From positions 1 through 13,125 of the forward strand of contig JAUWZC010000046.1 of the NCBI GenBank assembly GCA_030615565.1: a DNA stretch of 13,125 nucleotides, read 5' to 3'. Below, one piece after another: positions 1-6,166 of the stretch; position 1 is the stretch's first letter, and each line of letters starts with the position of its first letter. A program made the position numbers and the translations under genes. Source of the DNA: Desulfobacteraceae bacterium (GTDB lineage Bacteria > Desulfobacterota > DSM-4660 > Desulfatiglandales > B25-G16). Below the pieces are notes generated by a model. That model had not been told where the DNA came from. It was given only the letters and a program-made list of their open reading frames with translations, and made no database searches.

Positions 1-5
1 GGTCC

Positions 6-109
6 GTTGTCAGTTATCCGTTGTTAAAAAATAACAAGGAAATATGATAGGATTCAATCAGTAATCAACTAAATAATCACATGATTTAAAACAACGGACT
101 ACTAACAAC
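6..109. repeat. Inverted repeat pair upstream of the radical SAM gene
   Basis: A 20-base arm at 6-25 is matched in inverted orientation by 90-109 with about three mismatches. The left arm itself reads as degenerate 7-base units (GTCCGTT, GTCAGTT, ATCCGTT) starting at position 2. The 64-base interior is AT-rich. Such short heptamer-like intergenic repeats occur in many bacterial genomes, and I infer the same class here. No protein is encoded. An extended transcript through this stretch could fold into a hairpin ending about 20 bases before the next start codon. Confidence 0.6.
21..48 (+). promoter_or_regulatory. Weak candidate promoter with a small palindrome
   Basis: TTGTTA at 21-26 and TATGAT at 43-48 are separated by 16 bases and could serve as -35 and -10 elements for the radical SAM gene. 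The -35 candidate is the left half of a perfect palindrome, TTGTTA-AAAAA-TAACAA (21-37). The -35 is a poor match and the region is AT-rich, so chance is a real alternative. Confidence 0.25.
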
Positions 110-130
110 CCTCAAAAGACATTACCAGAG

Positions 131-1303
131 ATGAAACGATACATAAGCAGAGGTGAATTTTTAAAAGAGATAGGGCTTTTGTCTATTTTAATAGCAACAG
201 AAGCACACTGTTTCTGGCCTAAAAATAATAAAGAGAAAGGGGCAGATATAAGGGGTCATGTCTTTAAAAACGACGCCCCCAAAAGCCTCTGGAAATGGTC
301 AATCGAGGGATTCCACTATACGACAAATGGGAAAGATGTCCGGTGTATGGTATGCCCAAACAGATGTTATTTAACTCCTGGAGACAGGAGTGTATGCAGG
401 TCAAAGGTAAATATAGGAGGAAAGCTTTACTCCCTTGCCTATGGTAACCCATGTAGCGTTCATATTGACCCCATTGAGAAAAAACCCCTCAATCATTTCT
501 ATCCTGCCACCGATGTATTTTCTATAGCTGCTGCCGGATGTAATTTCCGATGTCTTAACTGCCAGAATTGGGAGATCTCCCAGAGAAAACCTGAAGAGCT
601 CCATCACCAAGAGCTCTTTCCGGCTGATGTTGTCAGGATTACCAAGGAAAAAAATAGCCCCTCTATTGCCTACACGTATTCAGAGCCTGTTTCTTATTAT
701 GAATATATGTATGATACAGCAAGGCTTGCAAGAGAAGAAGGTATAAAAAATGTTTGGGTCTCAAATGGTTATATAAATAAAAGCCCATTGGAGGATCTCG
801 CCCAATACTTAGATGGTGCCAACGTAAACCTCAAATCGTTCGACGATGATATCTACAGGAGGCTTAATGGCGGAAGGCTTCAGCCAGTACTTAATACATT
901 TAAGCTTCTCCATGAAAAGGGGGTCTGGTTTGAAATGACCACCCTTGTTGTTCCCGGATATGTAGATAAACCGGAGATGACAAAAAGGATGTGTGGCTGG
1001 ATATTAAAGGAACTGGGACCCGATTATCCCCTGCACTTTTCACGCTTTTTCCCCAGGTATAAATTGAACAGGCTGCCAGCTACTCCAGTGAAAACACTGG
1101 AGCTTTTAAGGGATATAGCCCTTAAGGAAGGGATACATTATGTCTATCTTGGGAATGTCCCTGGTCATGATGGATATAATACGTATTGCCATAACTGTCA
1201 TAAACTCTTGATCGATAGAAGGGGATATAATATAGCCGAATTCAATATACATAATGGCAGGTGTAAGTTCTGTAAGACACCTATTCCCGGAAGATGGAGC
1301 TAA
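131..1303 (+). CDS. AmmeMemoRadiSam-type radical SAM enzyme
   Basis: A 390-residue radical SAM protein related to pyruvate formate-lyase activating enzymes and best matching the AmmeMemoRadiSam-system radical SAM family, whose substrate is unknown. The SAM-binding [4Fe-4S] motif CNFRCLNC is visible (Cys137, Cys141, Cys144). An extra N-terminal cysteine set (Cys72, 75, 79, 89) and a C-terminal zinc-ribbon-like pair of CxxC motifs (Cys353/356 and Cys378/381) are also present. The first ~27 residues read SRGEFLK followed by a hydrophobic stretch. This resembles a Tat signal (SRRxFLK) in which the second arginine is glycine, so export is doubtful. The ATG is preceded by only a poor ribosome site (CAGAG), but the family-like sequence starts soon after it. 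The usual partners AMMECR1 and MEMO are not in the window. Family call is firm; biochemical role unknown. Confidence 0.85.
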   Translation: MKRYISRGEFLKEIGLLSILIATEAHCFWPKNNKEKGADIRGHVFKNDAPKSLWKWSIEGFHYTTNGKDVRCMVCPNRCYLTPGDRSVCRSKVNIGGKLYSLAYGNPCSVHIDPIEKKPLNHFYPATDVFSIAAAGCNFRCLNCQNWEISQRKPEELHHQELFPADVVRITKEKNSPSIAYTYSEPVSYYEYMYDTARLAREEGIKNVWVSNGYINKSPLEDLAQYLDGANVNLKSFDDDIYRRLNGGRLQPVLNTFKLLHEKGVWFEMTTLVVPGYVDKPEMTKRMCGWILKELGPDYPLHFSRFFPRYKLNRLPATPVKTLELLRDIALKEGIHYVYLGNVPGHDGYNTYCHNCHKLLIDRRGYNIAEFNIHNGRCKFCKTPIPGRWS

Positions 1304-1312
1304 TAAAGAGGG

Positions 1313-1355
1313 AGTAGGCAGTTGGCACATGGTCAATAAGGTATAACTGCTTACT
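1313..1355. repeat. Short inverted repeat between the radical SAM and MBL genes
   Basis: AGTAGGCAGTT at 1313-1323 pairs with AACTGCTTACT at 1345-1355 (10 of 11 bases), leaving a 21-base loop. No run of T follows, so it does not look like an intrinsic terminator. It occupies most of the 67-base gap between the two genes and resembles the repeat type seen at the left edge. Confidence 0.5.
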
Positions 1356-1370
1356 GCGAACTATTAAGAA

Positions 1371-2138
1371 ATGGAAATTACTATTTTAGGTTCAGGTACA
1401 TCTATTCCCCACCCTAAAAGGGCTTCCCCCTCTGTTGCTATATTCATCGATGATCAATTCCTTTTGATGGATATAGGTCCGGGAACACTCAGACAATTGG
1501 CAATTGCCGGATTTAAATTCGAAGATATTGACTACATCTGTATCAGTCATTTTCATCCAGATCATACAGCTGATCTCATACATTTCTTTTTTGCTACACG
1601 ATATCCCCCTATTCTCAATAAGAGAAAACCTTTCACCATTATAGCCCCCAGGGGTTTCAACCGGTTTCTAGCACTCCTGAGAAAACCTTATGGTACATGG
1701 CTTGATCTCCCTGATGGCCTTATGAACCTAGTGGAATTAAAAGCGTACGAAAACGACAAGAAGGAATTTAACAAATTCACAATACGTTCCGCGTCTTTAA
1801 ACCACACCCCTCAGAGCATTGGCCTTAGAATAGAAGACAATTCAGAAAGAATTATTGTCTATTCAGGGGACACTGGCTATTGTGATGAAATTGTGGATTT
1901 GGCCAGAGGTGCTGACCTTTTGATCCTCGAGTCTTCCTTTCCTGATGGCCAAGGAATCGAAGGGCACTTGACCCCATCCCAGGCAGGTGATATAGCTACC
2001 CGCTCAGGGGCAAAAAGGCTTCTTTTAACCCACTTTTATCCGGAATGTCTAAAAACCGATATAGAAACTCAATGCCGGAAAACCTACCAGGGAGAGCTTA
2101 TCCTGGCAACTGATCTTATGTCTTTATCGGTTAGATAG
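1371..2138 (+). CDS. Metallo-beta-lactamase-fold hydrolase, RNase Z-like
   Basis: A 255-residue metal-dependent hydrolase of the metallo-beta-lactamase fold. The HxHxDH metal motif is intact (His60, His62, Asp64, His65, in SHFHPDHTAD). Further ligands are His145 (LNHTPQS), Asp167 (SGDTGY) and His221 (LTHFYP), and His199 lies in GHLTPSQAG, a motif position shared with RNase Z-like enzymes. The N-terminus MEITILGSGTSIP is the standard family start, which supports this ATG although the ribosome site is weak (TTAAGAA). It is shorter than typical RNase Z (about 300 residues), so it may process another phosphodiester or ester; true tRNA 3'-processing cannot be claimed. It follows the radical SAM gene by 67 bases in the same direction and may be cotranscribed. 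Cytoplasmic, with no signal peptide. Confidence 0.88.
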   Translation: MEITILGSGTSIPHPKRASPSVAIFIDDQFLLMDIGPGTLRQLAIAGFKFEDIDYICISHFHPDHTADLIHFFFATRYPPILNKRKPFTIIAPRGFNRFLALLRKPYGTWLDLPDGLMNLVELKAYENDKKEFNKFTIRSASLNHTPQSIGLRIEDNSERIIVYSGDTGYCDEIVDLARGADLLILESSFPDGQGIEGHLTPSQAGDIATRSGAKRLLLTHFYPECLKTDIETQCRKTYQGELILATDLMSLSVR

Positions 2139-2163
2139 TTACCCACATTGCCTAATGGGAGCT

Positions 2164-2245
2164 GGGGTCAGAGCTTTCCTTTTGACAATCCTTAAATACA
2201 CTGTTTGACAAGGCACCATTTTTTCAAATCAAAAAATCAGACCCC
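2164..2245. repeat. Small inverted repeat with GGGGTCAGA ends
   Basis: GGGGTCAGA at 2164-2172 is matched inversely at 2237-2245 (8 of 9 bases). The pentamer TTGACA occurs twice inside. The layout resembles REP-like palindromic elements beginning GGGGTCAGAG seen in other genomes, but the interior arms no longer pair well, so it would be a decayed copy. No transposase lies nearby. Confidence 0.4.
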
Positions 2246-2258
2246 CTCTTGTTATTTT

Positions 2259-2509
2259 ATACCAAGTTGCAATCATGTTATTGCTCGCCCCGTTAAATAG
2301 AAGCAGTGGGATTTTTAATATTTCAAGAGATTAGTTGATGGGTATATCAATCCAAGAGATAATCATATTTGAAGTTATTTAACAGGGCGAGGAGCAAAGC
2401 GACGTGGTTCCGCATAGCGGGACTTCACATTCGTTCGACCTTGAGGCTCTCGACAGGTTCGTTCGCAATGACCTCTATAAATAGTAGACGTTTGAATGCA
2501 ACTTGGCAT
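2259..2509. mobile_element. ~250 bp non-coding inverted-repeat element (MITE-like)
   Basis: The ends form a 17-base terminal inverted repeat: 2259-2275 against 2493-2509, 15 of 17 matching around a perfect core CCAAGTTGCA (2262-2271) and TGCAACTTGG (2497-2506). Inside, a second inverted pair joins 2281-2299 (TTGCTC, then CGCCCCGTTAAATA) with 2376-2397 (TATTTAAC, then GGGCGAGGAGCAA). A direct repeat TTCGTTCG lies at 2430-2437 and 2458-2465. No reading frame is present. Nested inverted repeats with no gene fit a non-autonomous mobile element or a large structured intergenic repeat. I see no clear target-site duplication, so mobility is an inference. Confidence 0.5.
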
Positions 2510-2591
2510 GAGATGGCCCAAATAACCAAGTTTTCTATGTTTTAATAAAGGAAGGAAAAGGGTCCGTCAATTGGATCTTGGGGTAATAAAG

Positions 2592-2609
2592 ATTGGACTT
2601 TGTTCCAAT
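2592..2609 (-). terminator. Hairpin 40 bases past the toxin stop, possible terminator
   Basis: A perfect 6-base stem with a 6-base loop (ATTGGA at 2592-2597, TCCAAT at 2604-2609). Read on the minus strand it is followed by CTTTATT. It lies 40 bases downstream of the toxin stop codon. The stem is short and AT-rich and the T-tract is interrupted, so it would be at best a weak terminator of the toxin-antitoxin operon. Confidence 0.3.
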
Positions 2610-2648
2610 ACGGGTAGGCCTTAAAAGTTTGAAGTGACTAAAGAATCG

Positions 2649-3005
2649 TCAGCGGAGCCCCAGACTGCTCATGATGGCTTCATCAACCTTTTTCATAACA
2701 TTATCTGATAGTTCAGTTATCTTTGGGGCTTTAAGCCGTTTCTTATCAATCGTTCGGATCTGTGATAAGTTTACAATCGAATCTTTTTTTAATCCCTTTT
2801 CCTTTTTGATGACAACGCAGATCGGGTAAGATGCCTTTTTCTCGGAGTATTCCGTAACTATCGCCACAATGGTCATAGGTGAGTATATGTTTCCAATATC
2901 GTTTTGAATTACAACCACAGGTCTGGTCTTTCCTGTTTCATGGCCTTTTACCGGATCAAGATTAGCATAATATACATCACCCCGTTTAATCATCAGGTCA
3001 TCCAT
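2649..3005 (-). CDS. MazF/PemK-family endoribonuclease toxin
   Basis: A 118-residue toxin of the MazF/PemK family, sequence-specific mRNA interferases. The signature N-terminal strand is present (KRGDVYYANLDPVKGHETGKTRPVVV as a pattern, residues 7-32), with Arg29 in TRPVVVIQND and Thr51 in AIVTEY at the positions of the catalytic Arg and Thr of characterised MazF proteins. Length is typical (about 110-120). The start at 3005 has an AAAGG ribosome site 7 bases upstream; an internal ATG (residue 5) is also possible. It begins 12 bases after the antitoxin stop, the classical antitoxin-first arrangement, and is expected to be translated from the same message and neutralised by direct binding. It appears intact, so the module is probably functional. 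Confidence 0.92.
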   Translation of the reverse strand: MDDLMIKRGDVYYANLDPVKGHETGKTRPVVVIQNDIGNIYSPMTIVAIVTEYSEKKASYPICVVIKKEKGLKKDSIVNLSQIRTIDKKRLKAPKITELSDNVMKKVDEAIMSSLGLR

Positions 3006-3017
3006 ATTCTTGCCTTT

Positions 3018-3275
3018 TTAAAGATTTTCTGCATCTGAATATTCAAAATCCTTTGAAATTTCCATGTTCTCTTGTGCCAGACCCAGGTAAGCGTTTTTCA
3101 TTTTTTCTTCAAATACTTTTTTTTCAATGCGTCTTAGTTCTTGCTCAATGGATTCCCGAACCAAAACCGACATCTTTTTACCTTCAATGGCAGATGCCCA
3201 GTTAAGTTTATCTTTTAGTTCAAAGGGAATTTGAACATTAAGCCGGGCATTTTTTGTTGATATATTTTGATGCAT
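3018..3275 (-). CDS. Ribbon-helix-helix antitoxin of the MazF-like toxin
   Basis: An 85-residue protein whose N-terminal half (residues 8-50: ARLNVQIPFELKDKL, then MSVLVRESIEQELRRI) fits a ribbon-helix-helix DNA-binding domain of the CopG/MazE type. The charged C-terminal tail (YLGLAQENMEIS... to the end) resembles toxin-binding tails that wrap around MazF partners. It sits directly upstream of the toxin in the same operon. A strong ribosome site, AAAGGAGG, precedes the ATG by 8 bases and fixes the start; it should give more antitoxin than toxin, whose site is weaker. The domain suggests it represses its own promoter, and a palindrome over that promoter supports this. Family name beyond RHH antitoxin is uncertain. 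Confidence 0.85.
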   Translation of the reverse strand: MHQNISTKNARLNVQIPFELKDKLNWASAIEGKKMSVLVRESIEQELRRIEKKVFEEKMKNAYLGLAQENMEISKDFEYSDAENL

Positions 3276-3313
3276 ATAGTCAGCCTCCTTTGTTCAATTT
3301 TATGACACACAAA

Positions 3314-3342
3314 TAGTTATCAATTTTTTGACTCAAAGTCAA
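3314..3342 (-). promoter_or_regulatory. Toxin-antitoxin promoter with palindromic operator
   Basis: On the minus strand a -35 TTGACT (3337-3342) and a -10 TAACTA (3314-3319) are spaced by exactly 17 bases and point at the antitoxin start, about 40 bases away. The 15-base sequence at 3328-3342 is a perfect palindrome with arms TTGACT/AGTCAA around 3 bases, and one arm is the -35 box itself. An RHH antitoxin bound there would block RNA polymerase, giving autoregulation. Promoter and palindrome are seen; binding is inferred. Confidence 0.55.
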
Positions 3343-3388
3343 CAAAAAATATTTCTCAAAATATGATACAATACAGGCCAATATTCCA

Positions 3389-3616
3389 TTATTCCATTTT
3401 TTGTGGTCCGATTCCCGCCTTTTCGGCCAGCCGAACAAGATCCGCCAGGGATTCCGCTTGCATCTTCTCCATCACCCTGGTCCGGTGCATTTTGACGGTT
3501 TTCTCGCTGATGCCGAGATCGTAAGCGATCTGCTTGTTCAACATGCCGGTGACAACGAGGGCAAAAACTTCTCCTTCAAGAGTAGTAAGGTAGTCAACAT
3601 TCTTTTGAATCTCTGA
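3389..3616 (-). pseudogene. C-terminal HTH fragment of a FixJ/LuxR-type response regulator
   Basis: On the minus strand an open frame of about 75 codons encodes the LuxR-type helix-turn-helix domain of a FixJ-family two-component response regulator. The text TLEGEVFALVVTGMLNKQIA, then DLGISEKTVKMHRTRVMEKM, then ESLADLVRLAEKAGI is nearly the full family consensus. The frame is closed upstream by a TAA at 3617-3619. No phosphoacceptor receiver domain is found, and the usual LTPRE entry motif is altered to LTTLEGE. No start codon lies before the HTH except an ATG inside it (GML). The stretch 3402-3560 is clearly GC-richer than its surroundings, suggesting transfer from a GC-richer genome. It is a gene relic; expression of a free HTH peptide is possible but unsupported. 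The natural stop is intact at 3389-3391. Confidence 0.8.
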
Positions 3617-3619
3617 TTA

Positions 3620-4034
3620 TATATTCGTATTGCATTTTCTGTACGAATGTCCCATTCACCAGCCTTAGATGCTGTCATGTCCAGGCACATAAGCCAGATC
3701 TTAGCCATGACTAACGTTAAGGTTGACGGGGAAACGGGGAGCGGCCCACCGCCTTCATATTAATCCATCAACCCTGCGCAAGGGAATGGGTAAACTGGGC
3801 ATCCCTTTCGGCAGGAAGGCTAGACAGCGCTTTTGAGGAGTTGACCTTTTTTGCCGTGCTTTTTTGTCTCACTCAACATCCTACCACACCTCTTATTTTC
3901 TGACTTTAGTGTAAATATCTCTTGTAAAGAGAATTGGTATATGTGCGTGATCGAGACAGCAGGTAATCGAGATATATTTCAATCACCCCATCTCCTGCAG
4001 TTGCTTTTCCGTAAAGCACGCAGCAGAACTTTTC
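3620..4034. other. Non-coding stretch, no supported gene
   Basis: About 415 bases between the two gene relics. Reading frames here are short and lack recognisable motifs; one 85-codon plus-strand frame (3851-4108) looks like chance, although its tail may contain shifted remains of the HD gene. A duplicated ACGGGGA occurs near 3727-3742. I see no RNA gene, promoter or mobile element I can name. Confidence 0.5.
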
Positions 4035-4566
4035 CCCCACGAGTCTATGGTTTTGTTTTCCTTGAATGGCTTCAAGTGTATGTAACCATCTTTCATGAGT
4101 TTCTTTAATGCCAAGACAGGAATGAAAATAGCTGCTTTAGGGCATGACATAGAAAGAGCTATTGAAGAACGGAAAGTAAGACGCGAAGCTTACAAAAAAT
4201 ACGATGAGTTTAAGAGAGCCCACGCCCTTAACAGCGCTCGGATCATTACAGAAATTATGGAAAGGTGCGAAAATAGAAAAAGCCGTCATAGAGGACGTGT
4301 TCAATCTGGTCTCCCAACACGAAACCGGAGGCGTGGACAGGAGCAACCTCCTTGGGAATGCCGATACGATCTCCTTCTTTGATGTAAATCTTCCTCTTTA
4401 CTTTACCAGAAACACCCGGGAGGAAGTGGTAAGGCGATATTTATGGGGGTACCAAAGGTTGGCACCTAACTTAAGGCATTTCCTAAACCGGTTCAATTAC
4501 GAAAATAAGGAAATAGAGGCACTCTTAAAGGAGGTAATAGCTCAAATCGCTCAAGAAGGAGGTTGA
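4035..4566 (+). pseudogene. Frameshifted HD-domain hydrolase
   Basis: Two overlapping plus-strand frames together read as one HD-superfamily metal-dependent hydrolase. The first (ATG at 4095) gives AALGHDIERAIEERK with the HD pair (4143-4148), then KRAHALNSARIITEIMERC. The second continues IEKAVIEDVFNLVSQHETGG and NLLGNADTISFFDVNLP to the TGA ending at 4566. The order HD, H, H, D matches the HD metal-ligand set. Deleting one A from the AAAA run at 4270-4273 joins the frames seamlessly (MERC-E-IEKAVIEDV). Upstream, PHESMVL in the first frame (from 4035) supplies a candidate first histidine but is cut by TAA at 4083, and LEWLQV in another frame suggests further indels. The N-terminus is therefore degraded. 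A sequencing error could explain the A-run shift alone but not the upstream stop. Substrate unknown; HD assignment is from motifs only. Confidence 0.62.
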
Positions 4567-4694
4567 TCAAGGATGTCTCATCCTGAATCTTTGAAGTACA
4601 GAATGAAAGGCCTCCATAGGAAGGGGATTCTCCTCAATCCAGAATAGATGGGTCAAGCACTGACAATCTGACGATCCAAAGCCGGGAGGTCCAC

Positions 4695-4723
4695 TTGACA
4701 CACGATCGACTTTATCCTATATT
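4695..4723 (+). promoter_or_regulatory. Sigma70-like promoter for the methyltransferase-kinase pair
   Basis: A perfect -35 TTGACA (4695-4700) and a -10 TATATT (4718-4723, 5 of 6) are separated by exactly 17 bases. It is the best consensus promoter I see in the window. Transcription should start near 4730, leaving a leader of roughly 105 bases before the methyltransferase. Confidence 0.7.
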
Positions 4724-4800
4724 GCCTTTCCTGAAAAGAAACTTTTTTGGTTAACATATAAATCGATATTCTTAAAGACTCCGTGGAGAGAAATAGAATT

Positions 4801-4830
4801 ATGCAACTAAAATTGGCCCAAAGGAGTTAA
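4801..4830 (+). CDS. Possible 9-residue leader peptide
   Basis: A tiny frame encoding MQLKLAQRS ends 4 bases before the methyltransferase ATG. Its ATG is preceded by GGAG at a long spacing of about 12 bases. The ribosome site of the main gene (AAAGGAG) lies inside its last codons, so translating it would affect access to that site. A frame this short arises easily by chance. Confidence 0.15.
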   Translation: MQLKLAQRS

Positions 4831-4834
4831 ATTA

Positions 4835-5407
4835 ATGGCAATAGTTTTCGGGTTGCAGCGATTCCTTCACGATATTAGGTTTCATAGGGAACGCTACCGC
4901 CAATTCACTGGTATCTCCTTTGTCATCCTGGTCAGTGTTACAGGTGAACCAAAGGAACTGTTGTTTTTTCCTGGTGGAGTGCTGGTTTTCTTGGGCATTG
5001 CAGTGCGACTGTGGTCCTCAGGGCATATTAAGAAGAACAAGGCCCTTGCCACTGATGGGCCTTATGCCTTTGTCAGGCATCCTCTCTATGCAGGCAATAT
5101 CACCTTGGGATTTGGTTTTGCCCTCGCCTCCGGCTTATGGTGGAGCCTCCCCCTGTTGATAGTTATCTTGCTTGCCTTTTATCCTCATGCCATCCATCAA
5201 GAAGACGAAAACCTTCATCGCATGTTTAAAAAGGACTGGGAGCAATGGCGTAAAAAAACATGGACACTAATTCCACGACTTACCTCTTATCGGTCTGCAC
5301 AAGGTGGAAGGTGGTCGTTTATACAAAGCCTGCGGCAAAACGGCGAGCCCATTATTGCCCTGTTTCTAATGTTTTGGCTGTATTTTCTTTCCTTGGGTCT
5401 ACATTAA
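4835..5407 (+). CDS. Membrane methyltransferase, ICMT/PEMT-like
   Basis: A 190-residue integral membrane protein of the isoprenylcysteine carboxyl methyltransferase / phospholipid methyltransferase superfamily. The conserved core is LATDGPYAFVRHPLYAGN (residues 71-88), with the SAM-binding RHP at 81-83. It is followed by a hydrophobic pair (about 89-118) and the acidic motif HQEDENLHRMFKKDWEQWRKK (121-141). Further hydrophobic segments lie near 27-36, 43-60 and 172-188, giving about four or five membrane spans. Length is normal for bacterial members. The start is supported by AAAGGAG seven bases upstream. Bacteria lack prenylated CaaX proteins, so the likely substrate is a lipid or other membrane-embedded small molecule; this is inference. 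A kinase gene follows in the same transcript after about 17 bases. Confidence 0.85.
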   Translation: MAIVFGLQRFLHDIRFHRERYRQFTGISFVILVSVTGEPKELLFFPGGVLVFLGIAVRLWSSGHIKKNKALATDGPYAFVRHPLYAGNITLGFGFALASGLWWSLPLLIVILLAFYPHAIHQEDENLHRMFKKDWEQWRKKTWTLIPRLTSYRSAQGGRWSFIQSLRQNGEPIIALFLMFWLYFLSLGLH

Positions 5408-5424
5408 ATCCCCTAGTGACACCG

Positions 5425-6105
5425 ATGTTAAGAAATATGGATAGCATTACAGAAAGCAAGCTCCTTCACTGGATCAGGGGAAGCGTTAAAACCAGATCGA
5501 ACATTTTTCGACGCGGTTATCAGGGCTATGTCTATCTGTATGAACACAAAGGTCGGCGTCTAATCATCAAGGCCCCAATGGGGTGGGGATTAAGCAGACT
5601 TATCCGCCGGGCGATGTTGCGCAATGAGTACAGGGTTTATTCCAGGCTATCTGGAGTATCTGGCATACCGTGCTGTTACGGCCTTCTCGATGGGTGCTAC
5701 CTAATACTTGAATTCATCGACGGTCTTCCAGTCCGAAATGCCCAGATTAACGATCATGACATGTTCTTTGATACCCTCTTGAAATTGATAAAGGATCTGC
5801 ACAAGGCAGGTGTGGCACATACTGACCTCAAGAAAAAGGACAACCTTCTCGTCGTAGAAGGACTCACGCCCTATGTTATCGACTTTGGTGTGGCTGTTAT
5901 CAGGAAATCGGGTTTTGCGCCTCTAAACCGCTATCTCTATAATCTTTCAAGGAAATTTGATTTCAATGCCTGGGTAAAATTGAAATATGATGGCAAGTAT
6001 GAAAATGTGGTTGACGAAGACAGAGAGTACTTTAACAGGACAGTAGTTGAGAAGGTATCACGCTGGATCAAGGATACTTATCTGAATATTAAAGAAGGTC
6101 TTTAG
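5425..6105 (+). CDS. Small RIO/LPS-type kinase
   Basis: A 226-residue compact kinase resembling the RIO-like / lipopolysaccharide-kinase (InaA, KdkA, WaaP) group. Visible elements are a glycine-rich entry (RRGYQGYVYLY, 29-39), Lys49 in RLIIKAP, Glu68 in RNEYR, the catalytic loop AHTDLKKKDN (His132, Asp134, Lys136, Asn140), and IDFG with metal-binding Asp153. All key catalytic residues are present, so it should be active. It is shorter than eukaryotic-type kinases and has no membrane segment. I chose the ATG at 5425 because the frame upstream of it lies inside the methyltransferase gene; an ATG at 5437 is equally possible, and neither has a good ribosome site, so translation may be coupled to the gene before it. 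Nearby LPS genes make a sugar or lipid substrate plausible, but protein phosphorylation cannot be excluded. Confidence 0.78.
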   Translation: MLRNMDSITESKLLHWIRGSVKTRSNIFRRGYQGYVYLYEHKGRRLIIKAPMGWGLSRLIRRAMLRNEYRVYSRLSGVSGIPCCYGLLDGCYLILEFIDGLPVRNAQINDHDMFFDTLLKLIKDLHKAGVAHTDLKKKDNLLVVEGLTPYVIDFGVAVIRKSGFAPLNRYLYNLSRKFDFNAWVKLKYDGKYENVVDEDREYFNRTVVEKVSRWIKDTYLNIKEGL

Positions 6106-6166
6106 AGGCAATAGATAAGAATACCCATCATTGGAGCCTGCAAAAGACCGTCAGGTGCTATAGGAA

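Noticed and set aside
1313..1355. Intrinsic terminator after the radical SAM gene
   Set aside because: Stem of 11 bases but a 21-base loop and no T-run follow.
3401..3616. 71-codon plus-strand frame over the regulator fragment
   Set aside because: The opposite strand gives a near-consensus FixJ/LuxR HTH, so the plus frame is its shadow.
3851..4108. 85-codon plus-strand frame
   Set aside because: No motif, no ribosome site and an unlikely composition (rich in Phe, Leu, His). Its last part may only reflect the shifted HD gene.
5260..5424. Longer N-terminus for the kinase
   Set aside because: It would lie out of frame inside the 3' end of the methyltransferase gene and adds no kinase-like sequence.
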